From: Candidatus Zixiibacteriota bacterium
Lineage (GTDB): Bacteria; Zixibacteria; MSB-5A5; GN15; FEB-12
Length of the DNA stretch: 52,045 bases
Assembly (NCBI GenBank): GCA_040756055.1
Contig: JBFLZR010000010.1
Coordinates: 1 to 52,045 of the forward strand
Reading direction: 5' to 3'
Position numbers and translations under genes: made by a program. Positions within the stretch are counted from its first letter, which is position 1; the number at the start of each line of letters is the position of its first letter. A model generated the notes under the pieces. The model saw nothing but the letters and a program-made list of their open reading frames with translations. It was not told the origin of the DNA and made no database searches. Shown here in pieces: positions 31,678 through 41,620 of this stretch.

Positions 31678-34020
31678 TTAAAATACCGGCCAGGAGACAC
31701 CCCAGGTCCACCTGTTGGTGGGATAGTCGGACAACTGCCAGGTGAAGACGAAGGTCAAAGGTAAGGGGACAAGACGGTCGATTCCAAAACCGGCCTCGCC
31801 GTAGGGCTTTTTTGCCGTGAGAAGGAGTTCGTCGCCCGTGTGGTAAGGGTGGTTGTGGAAATCAGTCCAGAAGGCGCCGCCGTAAAGGGAAAGCCCCAGC
31901 GGGATCTTCTTTATGAGCGGAAGGCCGCTTTTCTGAAAGAGTTTGCTGCCGAAATCGATACTACCGTAAACCACGAGAGCGCGGTTGCCGTAAAAATTGG
32001 TTTCGGCCATGGTTTTGAAGGCGAACTCGTGCTCGGTCAGGCCAGCGTCGAAATCAGCCACAAAGTATTTCTGGGGCGGCAGAGAACCATCGGAGGCGCC
32101 GGCAAAAACATACAGATTGCTAATCGCCCATCCGAACAGACGGTCCATTCTCTGGAGCGAAGCGCTGTATCTGGTGAATTCAAAGTCGTTGTCGAAGAGG
32201 TCATCCGAAGCATGCTCAACGAAGAACCTGACCTCGGTTGAAGGAAAAGAGAGCAAGACGCCCTTGCCCTTCTTGTCGCGAAAACGCGGCCGAGAGTCGT
32301 ACGTGAGCAAAGCTGATATGGAACGAAGTTTGCCATCGACTATCGATGGGTTCGGCCTGTTCAGTTCATCATTATTAAAGACACTGTACTCGCTGTTGTT
32401 CCTGACGGACTTTTGGTCGAAGTCATTATAGGTGAGGTAGAGACCTGTTTTGGGCAGCGGCGATAACCCCATTTTGACAAGAAACCCTTCTTCGGCGAAG
32501 TAATCGTAGGCATCGATTTTGGTCAGCAGCGCCATGAGGGTGGCATTTCCGTCGGGCCGGGCAAAAATCGTGGGGCGGGTGCGGATTTTATCGCGGTACT
32601 GAGCCCCGAATGTCAGTTTCTGTCTTTTTGACACCGTATAATCGAAGCCGTACTCGTGTTGCCACAAATCAGCATCGAAAGCATAGCCGGTCTTCACCCG
32701 GAGGCCGAGCCGGTCGGTTATATTCCTGAAGTACTGTCCAAAGCCGAGATACGGACCTTCGACTTTGTTGAAATGAATGAAATCTTGCGCGGACAAAACA
32801 AAGATTGACAGGGCGAAGGGGGCGATAAGCAATTTCATATACAGCGGTTGATGGTTTTTCACCGAATCCACGAAGAAATATCCCCGTTGCTCGAGGGGTG
32901 TGAGCGGTATCAGTCGTCCGACATCCCACTTGATCGAGTCGATATCATCGGCCGCCTCGTGGACTTCGAGCACGTATTCGCCGAAGAGAGAATCATCGAA
33001 GCCCGGCTCGAACCTGAAGTTGTGCAGGGCCGCCTGGTAATCGATAGACAGGGGTGGAAGAATGGGGAGATTGAAATCCAGGCTCGCGCTGGACTGAATC
33101 ATGGTTGGCATCCAGTACTTGCCCTCAAAGAGAGCATAGACCTGCCGGTAGGAAATATTGGACAGGTACGGGTTGTCGAACCCTTTGTTCAGTGTCAATT
33201 CGACGCCAACGACGGCATAGGTCGAGTCTGCTATTTTGATGGTGCCTTCGAAAAGCGCGTCGGTTTGGTTTTTCGGCTCGATCTCAAGGACAAAAACGGC
33301 GCTGTTTTCGGTGAAGATCGTGTCAATCAGGTAATACTCGTAGTTGTCGAGAGCATCGGTAGCGGTGGGGGAGACTATAGAATAGCGTCCGAAATCTATC
33401 CGGTTGGCGTTGAAGTTGGTAAGCTGCCCGACTTGCAGCAGGTTGCCTTCGGCCGGGATGTTCGTAGTTTGCTTCCGGGCCAGTATGATCTCCTTGAAAT
33501 CATCCGGGTATTTCCAGAACGCCTCCACCTGCGATTCGAAAATAGCAACAACGCTCGAGGAATCGGCTTTGGAGGTGTCCCGCGCCACCAGTTTGGTGTA
33601 AGCGTCGAAGCTGTATTCTTTGATCTGAGAGAGTAACTGTTCTTTGCGGGCGATAGCCTCGACGATTATCCTCTGGGCGGCATCGTACTGACGGTCGTAC
33701 ACTTTGATCAGCCCGACATCGATCACAGCCGGCTTCAGGTAAATGTCCACAGCTTTTGCCGAATCATCGACCGCGACCTCAATTGTCTGCGAATAGTGAG
33801 AGACATGGCTGAATTTGAGTTCATAGGTACCCGGTTCAAGCCTCAGGCGGTACATGCCGGACTCGTTGGAACTTATGGATTGTCCGGTGTTTTCGATGCT
33901 TACGGTGGCGAACCCGATAGCAAGCGAGTCATCGGCATCATAGATGGTGCCGGTGAGAACACCCGCGCTGAGACTCCGGGTCATGAAAAGCAGCGCCAAG
34001 ATTAGTGTGGATCGGATCAT
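31678..34020 (-). CDS. CarboxypepD_reg and DUF5686-like outer-membrane protein
   Basis: The product has 780 residues from the ATG at 34020, chosen because AGGGGAG lies ten bases before it and a signal peptide follows ('STLILALLFMTRSLSAG'). Residues about 20-105 form a carboxypeptidase-regulatory-like domain ('VLTGTIYDADDSLAIGFATV', 'RLRLEPGTYELKFSHVSHYS'). The rest matches the DUF5686 layout: a periplasmic part with 'AAQRIIVEAIARKEQLLSQI' and 'YSFDAYTKLVARD', then a C-terminal half of amphipathic strands ending 'GVSWPVF' with terminal Phe, as in outer-membrane beta barrels. DUF5686 proteins are common in Bacteroidetes and relatives; the role is unknown. It is divergent from ctaB. Confidence 0.78.
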   Translation of the reverse strand: MIRSTLILALLFMTRSLSAGVLTGTIYDADDSLAIGFATVSIENTGQSISSNESGMYRLRLEPGTYELKFSHVSHYSQTIEVAVDDSAKAVDIYLKPAVIDVGLIKVYDRQYDAAQRIIVEAIARKEQLLSQIKEYSFDAYTKLVARDTSKADSSSVVAIFESQVEAFWKYPDDFKEIILARKQTTNIPAEGNLLQVGQLTNFNANRIDFGRYSIVSPTATDALDNYEYYLIDTIFTENSAVFVLEIEPKNQTDALFEGTIKIADSTYAVVGVELTLNKGFDNPYLSNISYRQVYALFEGKYWMPTMIQSSASLDFNLPILPPLSIDYQAALHNFRFEPGFDDSLFGEYVLEVHEAADDIDSIKWDVGRLIPLTPLEQRGYFFVDSVKNHQPLYMKLLIAPFALSIFVLSAQDFIHFNKVEGPYLGFGQYFRNITDRLGLRVKTGYAFDADLWQHEYGFDYTVSKRQKLTFGAQYRDKIRTRPTIFARPDGNATLMALLTKIDAYDYFAEEGFLVKMGLSPLPKTGLYLTYNDFDQKSVRNNSEYSVFNNDELNRPNPSIVDGKLRSISALLTYDSRPRFRDKKGKGVLLSFPSTEVRFFVEHASDDLFDNDFEFTRYSASLQRMDRLFGWAISNLYVFAGASDGSLPPQKYFVADFDAGLTEHEFAFKTMAETNFYGNRALVVYGSIDFGSKLFQKSGLPLIKKIPLGLSLYGGAFWTDFHNHPYHTGDELLLTAKKPYGEAGFGIDRLVPLPLTFVFTWQLSDYPTNRWTWGVSWPVF

Positions 34021-34277
34021 CGGTTTATAACTCCCCTGCGTTAAATGGCTTTGTTGAATGGCTATAATGATGCACCGCCCGCCGTGGTTCGTCCAGATAT
34101 TTTTTGGTTTGAAGATATTACCCCGTTTAAGGCGTAATGTTTCAAAAAAACCGTTCAAGCCGGGGTTGAGCCACAACAGTTTAGATGAATGGCCGGCAGT
34201 GTCTGAAAGCGGAACCTTTTGTAGCTATCTCTGTTTGTATGGTAAACTTAACGGCTGCCGCGGTGCATCGAACAGGT

Positions 34278-35147
34278 ATGAAGACCACAATAACAGGTTA
34301 TATTCAACTCACCAAACCATCGATCATGCTTCTGGTTTTATTCACCGGGGCTACATCGCTGGTGATAGAGGGAAGTCTGCTGTCTGATCCCTGGCGGTTT
34401 TTTCTGGTGATGGTCGGGCTGTATCTTACCGGAGGCAGCGCGAATGCGTTGAACCAGTATTTTGAGCGCGATATCGACGCCCGCATGAAGCGGACCTACC
34501 GTCGACGGCCCCTGCCGCTGGGGCTTATCAGCTCAAGGGGGGCGCTGATATTTTCCGTTACAATCGGAGTACTCGGGGTGTTGTTGTTCGGGTACTTTTT
34601 CAATTTGCTGACAGCCCTCTTGTCGCTCGGTACGATACTCTTCTATTCGCTCTTTTACACATTGTGGCTAAAGCCGAATACCGACCAGAATATAGTCATC
34701 GGCGGAATCGCCGGCGCTATGGCTCCGGTGGGAGCGTGGACGGCCGCGACCGGGCACATGGATATAGTACCGTGGATACTGTTCGCGATTGTCTTTTTCT
34801 GGACGCCGCCTCATTTCTGGGCGCTCGCTCTGTTTTGTAAGGACGATTACATTAAGGCGGAGCTCCCCATGATGCCGGTAGTGAGAGGCGAGACGAGTAC
34901 GCTCAAACAGATAATTTGGTACACCGTTGTATTGTTCGCGGTCAGTCTGTCCCTGCTGGCCTTTGGTGGCGGATGGTTTTACTTAGCGGTCGCGGTGCTT
35001 CTGGGCGTAATCTTTTTGAGGAAAGCCGTTCAGGCTTTCAGAGTCAGGTCAACCGGATCGATGAGAAGTTTGTTTGGTTATTCGATAATTTATCTCTTTG
35101 GTGTGTTTACGGCGATTATTATAGATGAATTAATCAAACGGAGCTGA
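34278..35147 (+). CDS. ctaB: Protohaem IX farnesyltransferase (haem O synthase)
   Basis: The product has 289 residues. A UbiA-superfamily prenyltransferase with about nine membrane helices, it adds a farnesyl group to haem B, giving haem O for haem A synthesis. The substrate motif is 'NALNQYFERDIDARMKRTYR' (N-x3-D-x3-D with flanking Arg), followed by 'RPLPLGLIS'. The second Asp-rich loop is weak, as in the family; 'WTPPHFWALALFCKDDY' is the CtaB signature. The start at 34278 (MKTTITGY) gives the usual short N-terminus; ATG 34239 is an alternative and neither has a clear ribosome binding site. It precedes the ACIII/caa3 operon by 265 bases that hold no supported gene. Confidence 0.93.
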   Translation: MKTTITGYIQLTKPSIMLLVLFTGATSLVIEGSLLSDPWRFFLVMVGLYLTGGSANALNQYFERDIDARMKRTYRRRPLPLGLISSRGALIFSVTIGVLGVLLFGYFFNLLTALLSLGTILFYSLFYTLWLKPNTDQNIVIGGIAGAMAPVGAWTAATGHMDIVPWILFAIVFFWTPPHFWALALFCKDDYIKAELPMMPVVRGETSTLKQIIWYTVVLFAVSLSLLAFGGGWFYLAVAVLLGVIFLRKAVQAFRVRSTGSMRSLFGYSIIYLFGVFTAIIIDELIKRS

Positions 35148-35412
35148 TGACGCTTGAGTAAGTTGTTAGGAGAGTGGATTTTCCGGGAACAAGAGATTAC
35201 CGGGACGGTTTTTAGTAAGGGTTTTGAACTTAACCGCAGCTTATAAATTGATATTGCCAACAGTGGCTTTATCGACCATTTTAGAGTAATGCAAGCATCG
35301 CAGGGCAACATCAATGGACATCGAAATCATCAATTTTTGCGGAGTGCATGTTAATGGTGATGGTCGTGTTGACCCCTGATAGATTTTTAAATCCATAAGT
35401 TGGGTTTAGCAG

Positions 35413-36060
35413 TTGGCGCAGATATTTCCACGATGGACTAACAGGCTTCCGGTGATATTGCTCGCGGGAGGTATATTGTTGGCGCTGGCGGTGGTCGGGT
35501 TCTTCTGGTATTACGGCTCGCCGAAGTACACCGATGTCGGCTATCGTCCCCGTCAACCGGTGCCCTATTCCCACAAGCTTCATGCCGGTGATCTGGGAAT
35601 CGATTGTCGTTACTGCCACTACTCGGTGGAAAAGTCGGCGGTCGCCAATGTCCCGCCAACATCGGTGTGTATGAACTGCCATACCTTGATATTACCCGAG
35701 AGCGAGAAACTTCTGCCGGTGCGCGAAAGCTGGGCGACCGGCGAGCCCATAAAGTGGGTGCGGATTCACAAAATCGGCGAGTACGCCTATTTCAATCACA
35801 GTATTCACATCGACCGCGGGGTTAGCTGCATAAGCTGCCACGGCAACGTTGCTGATATGGAGGTTGTCGAGCAGAAGAAGCCGCTCAGTATGGGATGGTG
35901 CCTGGAGTGCCATCGCAATCCCGGTCCGAATCTCAGGCCGGTCAGCGAGGTCACGAATATGGGCTGGATAATGCCCGATGATCACGCGCAGTGGGCTGAA
36001 AGAGTAATTAAAGAGAAGGGGATAGCGCCGCCCGAAACTTGTTCGGCGTGTCATCGATGA
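35413..36060 (+). CDS. actA: Alternative complex III subunit A, pentahaem cytochrome c
   Basis: The product has 215 residues. It has one N-terminal membrane helix (about 12-33) and five c-type haem motifs: CRYCH, CMNCH, CISCH, CLECH and CSACH, as in ActA. It takes electrons from ActB toward ActE or cytochrome c. The TTG start at 35413 gives 'MAQIFPRWTNRLP', the expected ActA N-terminus. It overlaps actB by four bases (ATGA). First gene of the respiratory operon. Confidence 0.93.
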   Translation: MAQIFPRWTNRLPVILLAGGILLALAVVGFFWYYGSPKYTDVGYRPRQPVPYSHKLHAGDLGIDCRYCHYSVEKSAVANVPPTSVCMNCHTLILPESEKLLPVRESWATGEPIKWVRIHKIGEYAYFNHSIHIDRGVSCISCHGNVADMEVVEQKKPLSMGWCLECHRNPGPNLRPVSEVTNMGWIMPDDHAQWAERVIKEKGIAPPETCSACHR

Positions 36061-39035
36061 GAAGTAACGAACACGAAAAACCAGACTCAAATATGCAGTG
36101 GCGCAGTCTCGATGAGCTGGCCGATAAGCCGGAATTCAAACAGTGGCTTCACCGGGAATTCCCGCAGGGCGCGTCGGAAATGAACAACGACTGGAGCCGC
36201 CGCAGTTTTCTGACCCTGATGGGTGCCTCGATGGCTCTGGCGGGACTGGCCGGATGCCGTCGCCCGGAACAGAAGATCGTGCCGTACGTGAAGCCGCCGG
36301 AGGAAGTTGTTCCGGGCAATCCCGAATATTTTGCGACATCGATGCCATTCGGAACGAGCGCGTATGGATTGATTGTGGAGAGTCACGAAGGCCGTCCGAC
36401 CAAGATCGAAGGCAACCCGGCGCATCCATCGACACTCGGGGCATCCAATGCCTGGATACAGGCTTCCATACTGGGGCTGTATGATCCGGACCGCTCGAAG
36501 CGCGTCATGCGCGAGGGGCAAGAGAGCCGTTGGGACGACTTCGTGACTTTCTGGCGCGAGCATTCCGCTAAGTACCAATCCAACCGGGGCGAGGGGCTGG
36601 CGGTGTTGTCGCAGTCGTTTTCATCGCCAACCTTGGCGCGGCTTAGAAGAGAATTCTTAGAGAGATACCCAAATGCCCGATGGGTAGCGTATGATCCGGT
36701 GGGCGGTGAGAATATTCATGAGGGGATGATGCTTGCCACTGGCTATGCGTATCAACCGACGTACGATTTGAGCCGGGCGGAAGTAATACTGTCCCTCGAT
36801 TCCGATTTCTTGCTTACGGAAATCGAAAGCATAGCCAATTCCCGCAAATTTGTCGACGGACGCCGGTTGAAATCAGAACAGGACGCTATGAATCGTCTCT
36901 ATGTACTCGAAACGGCGTTTACATCCACCGGTGCTTCGGCTGACCACCGGTTAGCTGTGAGCTATCGGCAGGTTGGTTTGTTCGCTGTGGCGTTGGCCCG
37001 CGCTCTGGCCGCGAATGGCCTGACTGATCTGAAAGTCGAAGGCGAAATTCCGCTCCACGGCGAAGTCAGGCAATGGGTGGAACCGGTGGCGGAAGATCTG
37101 CTGAGAGCCGGAAGCAAAGGGGTGGTCGTTGCCGGCTACGGGCAACCACCCGAAGTTCACGCCCTGGCGTATGCGATCAATTTCGCGCTAACATCGGTTG
37201 GCGACTGCATGTATCTCTCACGGCCTGCTGCCAGCACAGCCGGCGGCCCGGGCCGTTTGAAAGATCTGGTCAGTGACATCGACGGTGGAAAAGTGTCCAC
37301 GCTGATTATGTTGGGGGGAAATCCGATTTACAACGCTCCATCGGATTCGGGTTTTGTCGAGGCGTTTGATAAAGTAGAAAACAAAGTACATCTGAGCGGT
37401 TATAACGATAATACGTCTCGCAGGGCAACCTGGCACATTCCGAGGGCGCATTACCTTGAATCGTGGGGGGATGCTTTCTCTTACAGTGGCACTCGCGGCG
37501 TCATTCAGCCGCTTATTGCCCCGTTGTTCGACGGGGTGTCGGATGCCGAACTGCTCAACTTGATCGCGACCGGTGAAAACAAATCAGGATACGACATCGT
37601 CCGCGATACCCGCGACACCTCCGGCACCGGAGATCCTGAGGTGAATTGGCGAAGCGCCCTGCACGAGGGAGTGTATGGTCAACCATTTCATATCCCGGCG
37701 AATAACATCATCAAGGTGAATCTGGCTCGCGAGACCGCCGACGTAATCGTGTCGAACTACCGCGTCGAAGATAAAGGGAGTCTCGATGTTGCCTTTAGAC
37801 TTTCACCCTCAGTATATGATGGACGTTTCGCAAATATAGGCTGGCTGCAGGAACTGCCGCATCCTATGACAAAGCTCACCTGGGACAACGCGGCGCTTAT
37901 CAGTCCGAAAACCGCCGAACAACAGGATGTCAAGAACGGCGACATGGTGAAGATGTCCTACAAAGGACGGGAACTCGAGATGCCGGTGTGGATTCTGCCC
38001 GGCATGGCGGATAACACAGTGGTGCTCGAACTCGGATACGGGCAGGAAAATCTCGGCGGTGTTGCTGATGGTGTCGGGTTCAACACCTACACTCTGCGGA
38101 CATCGGATGCGATGTACTACGGTACGGGCCTCACGATGACCAAGACCGGCAAGACCTATCCACTGGCTTCAACGCAGGACCACGGTAGTATGGAAGGTCG
38201 CCCGCACGTGCGGGAGGCGACGCTTGAGGAGTATCGCAGAGAACCCGATTTCGCGCCGCACGCGGTGCATCACCCGCCGCTGGTCTCCATGTGGGAAGAT
38301 CACAAGTATGATAAGGGCTATCAGTGGGGGATGGCGATTGACCTCACTTCCTGCGTGGGCTGCAACGCCTGTACGATTGCCTGTCAGAGCGAAAACAACA
38401 TACCGATTGTCGGTAAAGACCAGGTCCTCAACGGGCGCGAGATGCACTGGATTCGTGTTGACAGATATTTCACCGGCGACATCGAGCAACCATCGGCCGT
38501 TCATCAGCCGGTAGCCTGCCAGCATTGTGAGATGGCTCCATGCGAGCAGGTTTGTCCGGTGGCGGCGACAATGCACGACGACGAGGGACTTAACACGATG
38601 GTCTACAATCGGTGTATAGGAACCCGCTACTGTTCCAACAACTGTCCTTACAAAGTCAGGCGATTCAACTTCTTCAATTTTACGAAAGATACGCCGGAAG
38701 TCACAAAGATGGTGAACAACCCGGATGTTACGGTGCGATCGCGCGGTGTGATGGAGAAGTGTACTTATTGTGTCCAGCGAATTAACCGGGTGAGGATCAA
38801 AGCCAAGCTGGAGGACAGGGAGATTCTCGATGGCGAGGTGGTTCCGGCCTGCCAGCAGGCATGCCCAACGCAGGCGATAGTATTCGGCAACGTGATTGAT
38901 CCGGAAAGCCGGGTTTCCAAAGTAAAACAGCGTAATCGCAATTACGATCTGCTGGCGGAGTTGAATGTCAGACCGAGAACATCGTATCTGGCGAAAGTCA
39001 GAAACCCTAATCCGAAAATGCCCGGCAACGACTGA
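36057..39035 (+). CDS. actB: Alternative complex III subunit B, Fe-S protein of the molybdopterin-oxidoreductase fold
   Basis: The product has 992 residues. A twin-arginine motif SRRSFL (47-52) precedes a lipobox-like LAGC (64-67). Residues 80 to about 740 correspond to the B1 half, which has the molybdopterin-enzyme fold but in studied ACIII carries no cofactor. The C-terminal B2 half carries ferredoxin-type clusters: CVGCNACTIAC, CQHCEMAPCEQVC, CIGTRYCSNNC, and CTYC with CQQACP. It relays electrons from quinol oxidised at the membrane subunits to ActA haems. ATG 36057 overlaps the actA stop. The length fits fused B1-B2 proteins. Confidence 0.94.
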   Translation: MRSNEHEKPDSNMQWRSLDELADKPEFKQWLHREFPQGASEMNNDWSRRSFLTLMGASMALAGLAGCRRPEQKIVPYVKPPEEVVPGNPEYFATSMPFGTSAYGLIVESHEGRPTKIEGNPAHPSTLGASNAWIQASILGLYDPDRSKRVMREGQESRWDDFVTFWREHSAKYQSNRGEGLAVLSQSFSSPTLARLRREFLERYPNARWVAYDPVGGENIHEGMMLATGYAYQPTYDLSRAEVILSLDSDFLLTEIESIANSRKFVDGRRLKSEQDAMNRLYVLETAFTSTGASADHRLAVSYRQVGLFAVALARALAANGLTDLKVEGEIPLHGEVRQWVEPVAEDLLRAGSKGVVVAGYGQPPEVHALAYAINFALTSVGDCMYLSRPAASTAGGPGRLKDLVSDIDGGKVSTLIMLGGNPIYNAPSDSGFVEAFDKVENKVHLSGYNDNTSRRATWHIPRAHYLESWGDAFSYSGTRGVIQPLIAPLFDGVSDAELLNLIATGENKSGYDIVRDTRDTSGTGDPEVNWRSALHEGVYGQPFHIPANNIIKVNLARETADVIVSNYRVEDKGSLDVAFRLSPSVYDGRFANIGWLQELPHPMTKLTWDNAALISPKTAEQQDVKNGDMVKMSYKGRELEMPVWILPGMADNTVVLELGYGQENLGGVADGVGFNTYTLRTSDAMYYGTGLTMTKTGKTYPLASTQDHGSMEGRPHVREATLEEYRREPDFAPHAVHHPPLVSMWEDHKYDKGYQWGMAIDLTSCVGCNACTIACQSENNIPIVGKDQVLNGREMHWIRVDRYFTGDIEQPSAVHQPVACQHCEMAPCEQVCPVAATMHDDEGLNTMVYNRCIGTRYCSNNCPYKVRRFNFFNFTKDTPEVTKMVNNPDVTVRSRGVMEKCTYCVQRINRVRIKAKLEDREILDGEVVPACQQACPTQAIVFGNVIDPESRVSKVKQRNRNYDLLAELNVRPRTSYLAKVRNPNPKMPGND

Positions 39036-39052
39036 GTAGAAAAGGCAAGTAA

Positions 39053-40447
39053 GTGAACGTAACGGCCAAAGAGTTATCGGACGAGTCAAAGCAGCAGGAA
39101 ATCCTGGTGTTGGGCAATCCGACTTTCGAGAAAATCACCGAGGCGGTGAGCCGTATCGTTGAGAGAAAGCCTACCAGATGGTGGTATGGTTTGTTCTCTG
39201 TCTCGGTTGCCCTGACCTTGATGCTCGTGGCCAATCTGGTTTATCTGTTCTGGGAAGGTACGGGTATATGGGGGCTGAACAATCCGGTTGGATGGGGCTG
39301 GGCGATCGTGAATTTCGTCTTTTGGGTCGGTATCGGGCACGCGGGTACGTTGATATCGGCCATTCTGTTTCTGCTTCGTCAGCGCTGGAGAACATCGATT
39401 AATCGTTTTGCCGAGGCGATGACCATTTTCGCCGTGATATGCGCCTTATTGTTCCCGGCCATTCACGTCGGCAGGGTATGGGTGCTTTACTGGGTTTTCC
39501 CTCTTCCCAATCAGATGTCAATGTGGCCGAACTGGCGGAGTCCTCTTCTGTGGGATACGTTCGCGGTGGGGACCTATTTCACCTGCTCGCTTTTGTTCTG
39601 GTACGTGGGGCTGGTCCCCGACCTGGCGACGCTTCGTGATCGCGCGAAATCGAAAATTCGCAAAATCATGTATGGTCTGTTTTCGCTCGGGTGGCGCGGC
39701 GGGAATCGTCAGTGGAAGCACTATGAACTTGCTTATCTGGTTCTGGCGGGTATATCGACGCCGCTGGTGCTCTCCGTACACAGTATCGTTGCCACGGACT
39801 TTGCCACCTCGCTTTTACCCGGATGGCATACGACCATATTCCCGCCTTACTTTGTCGCCGGGGCGATTTTCTCCGGATTCGCCATGGTCATGACACTCAG
39901 CCTGATAGCACGCAAGGTTTTCAATCTCGAAGACATCATCACACCCAGAACACTCGAGAGGATGAACAAGATTATTCTGGTCACCGGTATGATGGTCGGT
40001 TACGCGTATTCGATGGAGTTCTTTATCGCGTGGTACAGCGGTAACGAGTACGAGCGATTCGCGTTTATCAACAGAGCTTTTGGTCCTTACGCGTGGGCGT
40101 ACTGGATTATGGTGTCGTGCAACGTGATCGTGCCACAGCTTTTCTGGTTCAAGCGCCTGAGAACTTCGATACCGGTCATGTTCGTGGCCTCGATACTGGT
40201 CAACGTGGGCATGTGGTTTGAGCGGTTCGTTATTGTGGTGACCCTTTCGCGCGATTTCCTGCCGTCGAGTTGGGACTACTACAGCCCGACTATTTACGAT
40301 ATCATGATATTCGTTGGTTCGTTCGGCCTGTTCTTTACGCTGTTTCTTTTGTTCTTGAGGTATTTGCCGATGGTGGCGATGTCGGAGGTCAAGGGTGTGT
40401 TGCCGCAGGCGGACCCGCACCACTCGCACGCGGGAGGACACCAATGA
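39053..40447 (+). CDS. actC: Alternative complex III subunit C, NrfD-like membrane protein
   Basis: The product has 464 residues and starts at GTG 39053. It has ten predicted transmembrane helices and belongs to the NrfD/PsrC family; this subunit forms the menaquinol site facing ActB. Typical segments are '[19 protein letters not shown]', '[13 protein letters not shown]' and '[20 protein letters not shown]'. The tail ends in a His-rich '[12 protein letters not shown]'. Its stop codon overlaps actD (ATGA). Confidence 0.93.
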   Translation: MNVTAKELSDESKQQEILVLGNPTFEKITEAVSRIVERKPTRWWYGLFSVSVALTLMLVANLVYLFWEGTGIWGLNNPVGWGWAIVNFVFWVGIGHAGTLISAILFLLRQRWRTSINRFAEAMTIFAVICALLFPAIHVGRVWVLYWVFPLPNQMSMWPNWRSPLLWDTFAVGTYFTCSLLFWYVGLVPDLATLRDRAKSKIRKIMYGLFSLGWRGGNRQWKHYELAYLVLAGISTPLVLSVHSIVATDFATSLLPGWHTTIFPPYFVAGAIFSGFAMVMTLSLIARKVFNLEDIITPRTLERMNKIILVTGMMVGYAYSMEFFIAWYSGNEYERFAFINRAFGPYAWAYWIMVSCNVIVPQLFWFKRLRTSIPVMFVASILVNVGMWFERFVIVVTLSRDFLPSSWDYYSPTIYDIMIFVGSFGLFFTLFLLFLRYLPMVAMSEVKGVLPQADPHHSHAGGHQ

Positions 40448-40992
40448 GATCGATTTTCAAACCGCTGCGGGGGCTGGTACTGGCCGAGTTCGAATCGTCG
40501 GCGGCGCTGCTTGACGCGGCCAGGAAGGTTCGGGAAGCGGGCTACGAGAAATTCGACTGTCACTCGCCGTTCCCCGTGCATGGCATGGATGAGGCGATGG
40601 GGTTGAAGCGTTCGCCGCTCGGCTATGTTGTCGGTGTGGTTGGATCGCTCGGATTGCTGGGCATGCTCGGCCTGACCTGGTGGACCAGCGCTGTTGATTA
40701 CAAGTTCTTGATATCGGGCAAACCGTTTTTCAGCTGGCAGGCGTACATTCCGATTTTATTCGCCATCACGGTGCTCTGTTCGGCATTCGGAGCCTTTTTC
40801 GGGATGCTTTCGCTCAATCAGCTTCCGCGCCTGTTTCACCCGATATTCAATTCGGAGCGATTCGCGAAGGTTACCGATGGCGGCTTCTTCGTATCAATTC
40901 AGTCGGACGATCCCTCTTATGATGAGAACAAAGTGGTGGCATTTCTTCAGTCGATCGGCGGCCGGAATGTGGAGGTGGTGAATGGTGATTAG
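40444..40992 (+). CDS. actD: Alternative complex III subunit D (DUF3341)
   Basis: The product has 182 residues. DUF3341 proteins have two membrane helices (here about 63-85 and 102-125) and a small alpha/beta region; '[20 protein letters not shown]' then '[17 protein letters not shown]' is the usual start, and '[19 protein letters not shown]' is near the end. It is a structural subunit of ACIII with no cofactor. ATG 40444 overlaps the actC stop and its own stop overlaps actE by 11 bases. Confidence 0.92.
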   Translation: MRSIFKPLRGLVLAEFESSAALLDAARKVREAGYEKFDCHSPFPVHGMDEAMGLKRSPLGYVVGVVGSLGLLGMLGLTWWTSAVDYKFLISGKPFFSWQAYIPILFAITVLCSAFGAFFGMLSLNQLPRLFHPIFNSERFAKVTDGGFFVSIQSDDPSYDENKVVAFLQSIGGRNVEVVNGD

Positions 40993-41620
40993 ACTTACGC
41001 GACATCGCCTTGTTGTCATTCTGTCGGTCGTGTTGACTCTGTTAGCGGGCTGCGCTCGCGAGAGACCGTCGCAGGAACCGCCCGTCCATATCAACCCGAA
41101 CATGGATCTTCAGCCCAAATACCGTCCGCAGGCGGAGAGCAGGTTCTTCAGCGATGGCGCCACTATGAGGCCTCTGGTGCCGGGTACGGTGGCGCGCGGT
41201 GAGTTGAACGCGGATACCGCCTATTATGAGGGCAAAAATGGCAGGGGTGAGTTTATTGTCGGTATGCCCGATTCGGTGATGATAACGACGCAGCTTCTTG
41301 AGCGCGGTCAGGAGAGATTCAATATTTATTGTTCCCCGTGTCACGGCCGGGTCGGCGACGGCAAAGGGATTATGGTTAATCGCGGGTATGTACCGCCCCC
41401 GACGTTCCATTCCGACAGGATTCGTCAGATGCCGAACGGACAGATATTCGATGTTATTACCAACGGCGTGCGCAATATGCCGGCATATAGATACCAGATA
41501 CCGGTTGACGACCGCTGGGCGATTATAAGTTACATTCGGGCGCTTGAGCGAAGTCAGAACGCAACGATAGAAGATGTACCCGAGTCGATGCGCGAGAGGA
41601 TTCAGCAGGAAAGCAGATGA
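40982..41620 (+). CDS. actE: Alternative complex III subunit E, monohaem cytochrome c lipoprotein
   Basis: The product has 212 residues. A lipobox LAGC near residue 20 indicates a lipoprotein. One c-haem motif CSPCH lies in 'ERFNIYCSPCHGRVGDGKG', with a distal Met candidate in 'GVRNMPAYRYQIP'. It is the likely electron exit of ACIII toward the caa3 oxidase. It is overlapped by four bases with actF. Confidence 0.92.
   Translation: MVIRLTRHRLVVILSVVLTLLAGCARERPSQEPPVHINPNMDLQPKYRPQAESRFFSDGATMRPLVPGTVARGELNADTAYYEGKNGRGEFIVGMPDSVMITTQLLERGQERFNIYCSPCHGRVGDGKGIMVNRGYVPPPTFHSDRIRQMPNGQIFDVITNGVRNMPAYRYQIPVDDRWAIISYIRALERSQNATIEDVPESMRERIQQESR

Noticed and set aside
35154-35246. 30-codon ORF (MSKLLGEWIF...) between ctaB and actA
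   Set aside because: TTG start without a ribosome binding site, no family, and nothing to separate it from chance.
38169-39089. 306-codon open frame on the minus strand
   Set aside because: It is antisense to the ferredoxin half of actB, whose cysteine motifs fix the true frame.
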